A program made the translations under genes and the position numbers. Below the pieces are notes generated by a model. The model was given only the letters and a program-made list of their open reading frames with translations, did not search any database and was not told the origin of the DNA. Positions 56,101 to 64,000 of a DNA stretch of 64,000 nt are shown piece by piece (the first letter of the stretch is position 1; each line of letters opens with the position of its first letter). The stretch is from Prorocentrum cordatum. Its lineage: Eukaryota; Sar; Dinophyceae; Prorocentrales; Prorocentraceae. The DNA lies in the NCBI GenBank assembly GCA_963575745.1, contig CAUYUJ010014193.1:326857-390856 (forward strand), read 5' to 3'.

Positions 56101-56134
<34 letters not shown>

Positions 56135-56463
56135 GCCGTCGTCGTCGTCGTCGGCGGCGGCGACGTCTGATGGCCCTGTTTTCCACCACCACCACCACCA
56201 CCATGAGTTGGAGGGGGGAAGGAGAAGGAGGAGGAGGAGGAGGAGGAGGGGGAGGAGGAGGAGGAGGAGGAGGAGGAGGCTGAAGGCTGGAGGAGGAGGA
56301 CCTCATCCTCCCTTCTCCCCCGTCCTACATATGGTAGTTGTGGTAGAAATTTGCCCATCAGCGTCGGCGTCGGCGTTCGTTCGCACCGTCGCCACCGCAG
56401 TCGCCGCCGCAGTCGTCGTCGCCGCCGCCACCGCTGTCGTCGTCGTCGCAGCCGCAGTCGTCG

Positions 56464-56500
<37 letters not shown>

Positions 56501-56560
56501 CGGTGTCGGCGTCGTCGGCGGCGTCGTCGTCGTCGCCGCGGTCCTTTGCGCCAAGGGCGC
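56006..56560. repeat. (GTC)n/(GCC)n and GGA tracts
   Basis: GTC/GCG-type trinucleotides at 56015-56165 and 56350-56545, separated by a CCA block and a GGA block (56217-56285). Confidence 0.97.
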
Positions 56561-56724
56561 CCGCGCCGGCGCCGTGGGCCGGCCGCCCGGCGGCCAGCCG
56601 CATGCGCCGGCGGGGTGCTGCCGCGCCGTCGGCCCCAATGCCGGCCGGTACTGCGCGTACGGGTTGTGGGCGCGCATCGTCGCGCCCCGGCCGGCCGTCG
56701 CGCCCCAGCGGCGGTCTCGAGCTC

Positions 56725-56820
56725 TGGGTGGGGTGGGGTGGGGTGGGGTGGGGGGGGGGCGAACGCGGGGTCGAAGGAAGAGGAGGAGGAGGAGGAGGAG
56801 GAGGAGGAGGAGGCGTTCTC
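56725..56820. repeat. (GGGGT)n G-quadruplex run and GGA tract
   Basis: Six consecutive GGGGT-type units ending in G9 (56725-56759), then (GGA)n (56779-56815). This is a strong candidate for an intramolecular G-quadruplex on plus. Confidence 0.85.
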
Positions 56821-57036
56821 GAGGCCGGGGGATTGTGGGGGTCCTCGTCGTTTTCATATGGTTTTTATCGAGTGAAACGCTCTTCCATCTCTCTGCGTCA
56901 TCATATTGTCTTCTTAATATATTTCGTTCCTTCGTCCTCTTGCCATCTACTCCTCGCTCTTCATTTCTCTCTCTCTCTCTCTCTCTTTCTTTCTCTATCC
57001 TTCCCGTTTCGCCAGCCTTCTAGCATTCATCGCCCT

Positions 57037-57295
57037 CCCGAGCATGGTCTTCGGAACTCTAACCCTGTGCCACGCGGCATCTGATGCTTGTGGAAGCTGG
57101 CGGAAGCTTGCAATTAGTATAGGGGAGCGGGGGATGAGGAGGAGGAGGGAGGAGGAGGAGGAGGAGGAGAAGGAGTGAGGAGGAAGACATATCCACGTGT
57201 GTAAAAAATGCCCCCCCGAGCATGGTTCTCGAAACTCTAGCCCTGTGCCCAACGGCATGGGGCTGGAATTTCGAGGACCATGCTCGGGGGCCCAT
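57037..57295. repeat. Fold-back repeat with CCGAGCATGGT ends
   Basis: CCCCCGAGCATGGTTCTCG (57213-57231) pairs with CGAGGACCATGCTCGGGGG (57272-57290), and the pairing continues inward through CTCTAGCCC/GGGCTGGA. A third copy in the left orientation is at 57037-57065. It directly borders the CCATTR array. Confidence 0.8.
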
Positions 57296-59259
57296 TACCA
57301 TTACCATTCGCCACCACCATTACCATTGCCATTATCATTAGCATTATTAACACAATTGCCATTACCATTCCCATTACCGCTGCCATCACCATTACAATTC
57401 CCATTCCCATCATCATTGCCATTACCATTACCGTTACCAGTAACATTTCCATTACCGTTGCCATTATCTTTCCCACTACCACTACCATTTCCATTCCCGT
57501 TCCAATTACTACTACGATTCCCATTCCCATTCCCATTCCCATTACCATGACCATGACCATTACCATTGCCATGGCCATTGCTATTGCCATTGCAATTGCC
57601 GTTGCCATTCCCATTACCATTGCCAATCGCTACCCCGTTACCATTGCCATAACCATTACCATTACCGTTAGCGTCACCATTACCATTCCCAGTACCATTA
57701 TCATTACCACTGTCATTGCCATTACCATTACCATTGCCATTGCCATTGCCATTCGCCACTACCATTACCATTGCCATTCGCCACTACCATTACCATTAGC
57801 ATTGCCATTGCCATTGCCCTTCGCCACTACCATTACCGTTGCCAGTACCATTATCATTCCGATTAACATTCCCATTCCCAATATCATTACCATTACCATT
57901 ACCATTACAACTGACATTGCCATTACCATTACCACTACCTTTACCTCTATCTTTACATTTACCCTTACCCTTACCATTCCCATGTCCGTTACCACTACCA
58001 CTGCAATTTACATGCCCGTTCCCATTCCCATTCACATTCCCATTCCCGTTCCCATTCCCATTCACATTACCATTGCCATTACCATTACCATTGCCATTGC
58101 CATTGCCATGGCCATTACCATTGCCATTGCCATTCCCATTGCCATTGCCATTGCTATTACCGTTGCCGTTGTCATTGTCATTGCCATTGCCAGTCGCCAC
58201 CCCGTTACCACTATCATTACCGTTACCATTACCGGTACCATTACCATTACCCCTGTCATTACCATTACCATTCGCATTGCCATTGCCATTGCCATTAGCC
58301 ACTACCCTTCAATGCCAGTACCATTTCCATTGCCATTCCCATTCTCATGACCATTACCATTACAATTACCATTACCATTATCACTATCATTTCCATTACC
58401 ATTACCTTTACCTCTACCTTTACCTTTACCCTTACCCTTATCATTCCCATTTCCGTTACCACTACCACTACCATTTCCATTCCCGTTCCCGTTCCTATTC
58501 CCATTCACATTCCCATTCCCGTTCCCATTCCCATTACCATTGCCATTATCATTACACTTACCATTGCCATTGCCATGGCCATTATCATTGTCATTGCCAT
58601 TGCCAATCTCATTGCCATTGTCATTACCATTACCGTTGCCATTGTCATTGCCATTGCCAATCGCTACCCCCTTACCATTACCATTACCGTTACCATTACC
58701 AGTACCAGTACCATTACCTCTGTCATTACCATTACCATTACCATCACCATTGCCATTGCCATTCGTCACTACCATTACCATTGCCAGTACCATTTCCACT
58801 CCCATTCCCATTACCATGATACTACCGCTGCCATTACCATTAGAATTCCCATTCTCATTCCCATTCCCAATAGTATTACAATTTCCAGAACCATTACCAT
58901 TACCATTACCAGTGCCATTACCATTATCACTACCACTATCATTTCCATTCCCGTTCCCGTTCCCATTCCCACTTCCATTCCCATTACCATTACCACTGCC
59001 ATTGCCAGTACCATTTCCATTACCATTACCTTTAACTCTACCTATACCTCTACCCTTACCATGACCATTACCATTGCCATGGCCATTACCATTGCCATTG
59101 CCATTGTCATTGCCATTCCCATTGCCATTGCCATTGTCATTAACATTACCATTACCGTTGCCATTGCCATTGTCATTGCCTCGCTACCCCGTTACCACTA
59201 TCATTACCGTAACCATTACCAGTACCATAACCATTACCATTGCCATTGCCATTGCCATT
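57291..59259. repeat. 2-kb degenerate CCATTA/CCATTG array with higher-order period
   Basis: About 330 hexanucleotide units, mainly CCATTA and CCATTG with CCGTTA, CAATTA and TCATTA variants. Rare marker groups recur at intervals of about 455-570 bp: GCTACCCCGTTACCA-type at 57630, 58196, 58663 and 59182, and TTTCCATTCCCGTTCC-type at 57488, 58010, 58472 and 58943. Open in all frames (TITITI, NGNGNG, PLPLPL peptides), so the frames of 300 codons are not genes. Confidence 0.97.
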
Positions 59260-59420
59260 CGAGGATTTCAGTAGGAATCATTCAGTGGAGGGTTTCAGTA
59301 GGAATCCACATGTAGAGGATTTCGGTAGGAATCATTCAGTGGAGGGTTTCGATAGGAACCCTTCTGTCGCGGATTCTACTGTGAATCCTTCTTATGGGGG
59401 CGTCCAATAGGAATCCTTCT
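59260..59420. repeat. 27-bp tandem repeat GAGGATTTCAGTAGGAATC
   Basis: About six diverging units of 27-28 bp with the core TTTCAGTAGGAATCATTCAG. Confidence 0.88.
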
Positions 59421-59532
59421 AGGGGGGAGAGCAGATGTGGTCACGTCTCATTCCTTTTTTTTTTTTTCTCATGGCGCGCTCCCCCCCCCCCCCAGGAACA
59501 AAACAAAAAAACTGATTTGTTTTGTGATTTTT

Positions 59533-59590
59533 TTCCCCACATCCAAAGTGGGGTTCTTGTTCCCCACATCCAAAGTGGGGTTCTTGTTTT
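59533..59590. repeat. Two tandem copies of a 27-bp hairpin unit
   Basis: CCCCACATCCAAAGTGGGG with a TTCTTGTT spacer, twice. Each copy folds as CCCCAC/GTGGGG. Confidence 0.9.
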
Positions 59591-59639
59591 CTCTGCACAC
59601 CCCCGCGCAGGAGAGAGATCTCACTCACCCCCTCTTCTC

Positions 59640-59825
59640 CTCGCACTCATTCACACACACATCATCATCACTCGCACTCTCTCACACGCTCACGAACATC
59701 ATCGTCATCATCGGTATCGGCATCATCCTCATTCAAACATCATCATCGCCACCACCACCCACAATCAATCATCATCCTCTTCACCACTCATCTTCACCAC
59801 CACTCATCATCCTCATCCTCATCAT
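59640..59825. repeat. TCA-rich microsatellite, unit 1
   Basis: Irregular TCA/CAC/TCC repeat, nearly identical to 61995-62160. Confidence 0.93.
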
Positions 59826-59838
59826 CGTTGAGTAAAGT

Positions 59839-60895
59839 GTGAGGAAGTCTCAGGCGGGAGCCCCCTCCCTATGGGGCCCGCAGATCATGTTGGTAATCCG
59901 AGCGGGTCATCGGAACCCTGTAACTGTCGTCACTTTTGGGCTCCCCAGGCCTGAATTTGGAGGAAGTCTCAGGCGGGAGCCTCGTCTGTGAGTGAATTGG
60001 GAGGAAGTCTCAGGCGGGAGCCCCTCCCTATGGGGCCCGCAGATCATGTTGGTAATCCGAGCGGGTCATCGGAACCCTGTAACTGTCGTCACTTTTGGGC
60101 TCCTCAAGCCTGAATATGGAGGAAGTCTCAGGCGGGAGCCTCGTCTGTGAGTGAATTCTGAGGAAGGCTCAGCGGGAGCCCCCTCCCTATGGGGCCCGCA
60201 GATCATGTTGGTAATCCGAGCGGGTCATCGGAACCCTGTAACTGTCGTCACTTTTGGGCTCGTCAAGCCTGAATTTGGAGGAAGTCTCTGGCGGGAGCCT
60301 CGTCTTTGAGTGAATTGTGAAGAAGTCTCAGGCGGGAGCCCCCTCCCTATGGGGCCCGCAGATCATGTTGGTAATCCGAGCGGGTCATCGGAACCCTGTA
60401 ACTGTCGTCACTTTTGGGCTCCTCAAGCCTGAATATGGAGGAAGTCTCAGGCGGGAGCCTCGTCTGTGAGTGAATGCGAGGAAGTCTCAGGCGGGAGCCC
60501 CCTCCCTATGGGGCCCGCAGATCATGTTGGTAATCCGAGCGGGTCATCGGAACCTGTAACTGTCGTCACTTTTGGGCTCGTCAAGCCTGAATTTGGAGGA
60601 AGTCTCAGGCGGGAGCCTCGTCTCTGAGTGAATTGTGAGGAAGTCTCAGGCGGGAGCCCCCTCCCTATGGGGCCCGCAGATCATGTTGGTAATCCGAGCG
60701 GGTCATCGGAACCCTGTAATTGTCGTCACTTTTGGGCTCCTCAAGCCTGAATATGGAGGAAGTCTCAGGCGGGAGCCTCGTCTGTGAGTGAACTGCGAGG
60801 AAGTCTCAGGCGGGAGCCCCCTCCCTATGGGGCCCGCAGATCATGTTGGTAATCCGAGCAGGTCATCCAAAACCTGTAACTGTCGTCAATGTTGG
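59839..60895. repeat. 160-bp tandem array, seven copies
   Basis: Unit GTGAGGAAGTCTCAGGCGGG through GTGAGTGAATT, about 158-164 bp. It contains two half-related segments (GGAAGTCTCAGGCGGGAGCC occurs twice per unit). The last copy is altered after GTAACTGTCGTCAA and runs into the helicase exon. Confidence 0.95.
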
Positions 60896-60967
60896 GTTCT
60901 CGCGCTGCCAGAACGCAGTTCCCAGGCCACACTTTGGATGCAACAAGGAAGTTTTTGGGCTCCTCAG

Positions 60968-61450
60968 GTCGCCGAGGTGCTGCGACAGGGCGCCGAAGGC
61001 GCCGACGACGACGGCCAGGCCGAGGCGCGGGCGCGGAGCTTGCTGATGTTCAGGCCCAGCGAAAGGGAGTTCACATGGCAGAGCTCGGGGGCGCACAGCG
61101 TGCGCCGCTCGGGGTTCACCCTGACGCACGCGTCCTACCTGACCTCCACGCTGTCGCAGGGCCAGACGCTGCGCAAGGGCGTCACCATCGACTGCGCGAG
61201 AGACGAGGACGCTGGCCGCACGGGCATGTCGGACGAGCAGTGGTGGCTGCACCTCTACGTCATGTTCTCCCGCGCCACGTGCATGCGGAACATGCTGATC
61301 CTGCGGCCGCCGCCGCGAGAGTTCCTGGAGTGCGGGCCGCCGGCGTCCCTGCGGAAGGCGCTCCTGGAGTTCGACAAGAGAACGGTTTTGTCCAGGGCGG
61401 AGGCGAAGCAGCTCGCGGCAGAGCTGGGTTTCGTGCTGCCTTCCGCCTGA
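60968..61450 (+). CDS. Last exon of a PIF1-like helicase, copy 1
   Basis: After the acceptor-like TTTTTGGGCTCCTCAG (60952-60967) an open frame of 160 codons begins VAEVLRQGAEGADDDGQ and ends at TGA 61448-61450. It contains FTLTHASYLTSTLSQGQTL (helicase motif V, QGxT), a GVTIDCARDED segment and WWLHLYVMFSRATCMRNM (motif VI-like, SRxT), then LRPPPREFLECGPPASLR. This matches the C-terminal part of PIF1-like SF1 helicases; the Walker A/B exons are not in the window. GC-rich codons and no frameshift suggest a real gene end. AG followed by G at the acceptor fits dinoflagellate introns. An upstream in-frame ATG (60788) lies in the repeat array and is probably not used. Confidence 0.78.
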   Translation, partial: VAEVLRQGAEGADDDGQAEARARSLLMFRPSEREFTWQSSGAHSVRRSGFTLTHASYLTSTLSQGQTLRKGVTIDCARDEDAGRTGMSDEQWWLHLYVMFSRATCMRNMLILRPPPREFLECGPPASLRKALLEFDKRTVLSRAEAKQLAAELGFVLPSA

Positions 61451-61479
61451 GCGCGGCTGCGCCTCGCTCGAAGCCCGCG

Positions 61480-61565
61480 GGGTTGTCCCAACGGCTTGGT
61501 CTTGCGCGCCAACGGCTCGCGGGGTTGTCCCGACAGCCTGGCCCGCGGGGTTGTCCCAACGGCTG
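61480..61565. repeat. Three copies of GCGGGGTTGTCCCAACGGC
   Basis: Short direct repeats 30-50 bp apart just after the helicase stop codon. The same trio is found after copy 2 (63498-63583). Confidence 0.85.
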
Positions 61566-61880
61566 CGCGACGTGACCAGTAGAGAACGCGCCTGTGCTGG
61601 CCGTGGCGGCGACGGCGCCGAGGAACATCGACATGCGCGCTCATGCAACAGGAAGGGGAGGAGGTGGCGGGGCGCGGAACAAACAGGGGGGCGAGGATGG
61701 GGACAACGTAAGGAGTGGAAGGGGGGCCCGCGCCAAGGCGAGAGGAAATATACGCAGAAGAGACAGCCAGGACGCCTCACCAACCACGAGGACGACGGTG
61801 ATGGCTTTTTCCAGATTCGCCCAGAGGATTCTTATGTGGGGTTCTTCCGTCGGAGTAATTTTCTCTGGACACCCCGCGCA

Positions 61881-62165
61881 GGAACAGGAACACACACACA
61901 CACACTCACACTCACTCACACTCTCTCATCATCAACCTCATCAGCATCATCGATGATGCTCTCTCACATGCTTAGTCACTCACATACTCATCATCATCAT
62001 CACACTCGCACTCTCTCGCACGCTCACGAACATCATCATCATCATCGGCATCGGCATCATCCTCATTCAAACATCATCATCGCCACCACCACTCACAATC
62101 AATCATCATCCTCTTCACCACTCATCTTCACCACCACTCATCATCCTCATCCTCATCATCGTTGA
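61881..62165. repeat. CA/TCA microsatellite, unit 2
   Basis: Starts with (CA)n/(CTCACA)n and continues as TCA repeats like unit 1. Confidence 0.93.
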
Positions 62166-62172
62166 GTAAAGT

Positions 62173-62913
62173 GTGAGGAAGTCTCAGGCGGGAGCCCCCT
62201 CCCTATGGGGCCCGCAGATCATGTTGGTAATCCGAGCGGGTCATCGGAACCCTGTAACTGTCGTCACTTTCGGGCTCCCCAGGCCTGAAAATGGAGGAAG
62301 TCTCAGGCGGGAGCCTCGTCTGTGAGTGAATTGGGAGGAAGTCTCAGGCGGGAGCTCCCTCCCTATGGGGCCCGCAGATCATGTTGGTAATCCGAGCGGG
62401 TCATCGGAACCCTGTAACTGTCGTCACTTTTGGGCTCCTCAAGCCTGAATTTGGAGGAAGTCTCAGGCGGGAGCCTCGTCTGTGAGTGAATTCTGAGGAA
62501 GGCTCAGGCGGGAGCCCCCTCCCTATGGGGCCCGCAGATCATGTTGGTAATCCGAGCGGGTCATCGGAACCCTGTAACTGTCGTCACTTTTGGGCTCGTC
62601 AAGCCTGAATTTGGAGGAAGTCTCAGGCGGGAGCCTCGTCTGTGAGTGAATTGTGAGGAAGTCTCAGGCGGGAGCCCCCTCCCTATGGGGCCCGCAGATC
62701 ATGTTGGTAATCCGAGCGGGTCATCGGAACCCTGTAACTGTCGTCACTTTTGGGCTCCTCAAGCCTGAATATGGAGGAAGTCTCAGGCGGGAGCCTCGTC
62801 TGTGAGTGAACTGCGAGGAAGTCTCAGGCGGGAGCCCCCTCCCTATGGGGCCCGCAGATCATGTTGGTAATCCGAGCAGGTCATCCAAAACCTGTAACTG
62901 TCGTCAATGTTGG
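62173..62913. repeat. 160-bp tandem array, five copies
   Basis: Same unit as 59839-60895, two copies fewer. The final altered copy is identical to that in unit 1. Confidence 0.95.
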
Positions 62914-62985
62914 GTTCTCGCGCTGCCAGAACGCAGTTCCCAGGCCACACTTTGGATGCAACAAGGAAGTTTTTGGGCTCCTCAG

Positions 62986-63468
62986 GTCGCCGAGGTGCTG
63001 CGACAGGGCGCCGAAGGCGCCGACGACGACGGCCAGGCCGAGGCGCGGGCGCGGAGCTTGCTGATGTTCAGGCCCAGCGAAAGGGAGTTCACATGGCAGA
63101 GCTCGGGGGCGCACAGCGTGCGCCGCTCGGGGTTCACCCTGACGCACGCGTCCTACCTGACCTCCACGCTGTCGCAGGGCCAGACGCTGCGCAAGGGCGT
63201 CACCATCGACTGCGCGAGAGACGAGGACGCTGGCCGCACGGGCATGTCGGACGAGCAGTGGTGGCTGCACCTCTACGTCATGTTCTCCCGCGCCACGTGC
63301 ATGCGGAACATGCTGATCCTGCGGCCGCCGCCGCGAGAGTTCCTGGAGTGCGGGCCGCCGGCGTCCCTGCGGAAGGCGCTCCTGGAGTTCGACAAGAGAG
63401 CGGTTTTGTCCAGGGCGGAGGCGAAGCAGCTCGCGGCAGAGCTGGGCTTCGTGCTGCCTTCCGCCTGA
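62986..63468 (+). CDS. Last exon of a PIF1-like helicase, copy 2
   Basis: Duplicate of 60968-61450, with two nucleotide differences in 483: one replacement (DKRTVL in copy 1, DKRAVL here) and one silent. Same acceptor CTCCTCAG (62978-62985), same TGA (63466-63468). The near-identity means a recent duplication or gene conversion. All the helicase motif residues are kept, so both copies could be functional as exons. Confidence 0.78.
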   Translation, partial: VAEVLRQGAEGADDDGQAEARARSLLMFRPSEREFTWQSSGAHSVRRSGFTLTHASYLTSTLSQGQTLRKGVTIDCARDEDAGRTGMSDEQWWLHLYVMFSRATCMRNMLILRPPPREFLECGPPASLRKALLEFDKRAVLSRAEAKQLAAELGFVLPSA

Positions 63469-63944
63469 GCGCGGCTGCGCCTCGCTCGAAGCCCGCGGGG
63501 TTGTCCCAACGGCTTGGTCTTGCGCGCCAACGGCTCGCGGGGTTGTCCCGACAGCCTGGCCCGCGGGGTTGTCCCAACGGCTGCGCGACGTGACCAGTAG
63601 AGAACGCGCCTGTGCTGGCCGTGGCGGCGACGGCGCCGAGGAACATCGACATGCGCGCTCATGCAACAGGAAGGGGAGGAGGTGGCGGGGCGCGGAACAA
63701 ACAGGGGGGCGAGGATGGGGACAACGTAAGGAGTGGAAGGGGGGCCCGCGCCAAGGCGAGAGGAAATATACGCAGAAGAGACAGCCAGGACGCCTCACCA
63801 ACCACGACGACGGTGATGGCTTTTTCCAGATTCGCCCAGAGGATTCTTATGTGGGGTTCTTCCGTCGGAGTATTTTTTTTTCCTGGGGGGGGGGGGGCGC
63901 CTGGAGAAACAAAAAAAAAGGCAGAGAGGTAGCAGGAGGGGGAG

Positions 63945-64000
63945 AGGGAGGAGGAGGAGGAGGAGGAGGAGGAGGAGGAGGAGGAGGAGGAGGAGGAGGA
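63945..64000. repeat. (GGA)n at the window end
   Basis: Continues beyond the window. Confidence 0.97.

Larger units (their letters stand above)
59600..63890 (+). repeat. 2018-bp tandem duplication carrying a helicase exon
   Basis: Unit 1 (about 59590-61865) and unit 2 (about 61866-63880) share, in order, a CGCGCAGG start, a TCA microsatellite, the 160-bp array, the helicase exon and a 3' flank ending TTCTTCCGTCGGAGTA. The exon copies are exactly 2018 bp apart. The array has seven copies in unit 1 and five in unit 2. Confidence 0.95.

Noticed and set aside
57280-59315. Frames of 150-350 codons encoding NGNG, TITI or PLPL repeats
   Set aside because: They are direct translations of a stop-free hexanucleotide repeat, open in several frames at once.
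60788-60967. Upstream in-frame ATG of the helicase ORF (also 62806)
   Set aside because: The extra 60 codons lie in the tandem repeat, and an acceptor-like CTCCTCAG precedes the conserved part. The coding start is an exon border.
59839-62913. CRISPR-like regular array
   Set aside because: The whole 160-bp unit is repeated with no unique spacers, and the genome is eukaryotic.

Overview
The window looks like nuclear DNA of a dinoflagellate. The reasons are a GC-rich base composition, very high loads of trinucleotide repeats and satellites, many decayed retroelements, a TTTAGGG-type telomeric stretch, and a 15-nt match to the 3' part of the dinoflagellate spliced leader (27830-27844). The species cannot be named from sequence alone; a large-genome, repeat-rich lineage such as Prorocentrum or Polarella would fit, but that is a guess. 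No tRNA, rRNA or CRISPR locus was recognised. Nearly all the recognisable protein-coding sequence belongs to mobile elements on the minus strand, and most of it is broken.

Layout. 1-1.6 kb: frameshifted DNMT3-type cytosine-5 methyltransferase (minus), cut by the window edge. 2-8.4 kb: microsatellites, short-unit tandem arrays and two inverted copies of a dispersed repeat. 8482-15722: a structurally complete Ty1/Copia retrotransposon (minus) with two LTRs, a 5-bp target duplication, a primer-binding site, gag-protease, and integrase-RT-RNase H one frame back. It sits in one copy of a dispersed element that carries a 90-bp satellite (15.7-17.4 kb). The second, inverted copy of that element (40.4-43.1 kb) keeps the unoccupied insertion site. 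17.4-26.9 kb: no gene recognised; (CA)n, telomere-like sequence, polypurine tract, short repeats. 26.9-27.9 kb: remains of a Cys-rich/coiled-coil ORF carrying the spliced-leader relic. 28-31.85 kb: a small inverted-repeat element, a composite dispersed repeat with a 240-bp (ATC)n block, and a 377-bp tandem repeat.

31.85-44.85 kb: a large decayed Helitron (minus). In coding order it holds a ubiquitin-specific-protease-like domain, the satellite-bearing insertion, a Helitron N-terminal region, an HUH/Y2 Rep nuclease, a PIF1-type helicase and a C-terminal array of Cys-rich zinc-ribbon-like modules. 45-51.6 kb: repeats, a possible host exon (46.95-47.5 kb), a TA-flanked MITE and long GGA/TCC tracts. 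51594-55698: a Penelope-like retroelement (minus), with ORF1 and an RT, flanked by 86-bp direct repeats. 56-59.4 kb: GTC repeats, a G-quadruplex run, a palindrome and a 2-kb CCATTR array with higher-order structure. 59.6-63.9 kb: a 2018-bp tandem duplication whose units each carry an array of 160-bp repeats followed by the apparently intact last exon of a PIF1-like helicase (plus strand).

The nesting gives a relative history. The Copia element inserted into one copy of the satellite element, and the other copy of that element lies inside the Helitron. The two PIF1-like exons are the only apparently intact coding sequences with a recognisable conserved domain.
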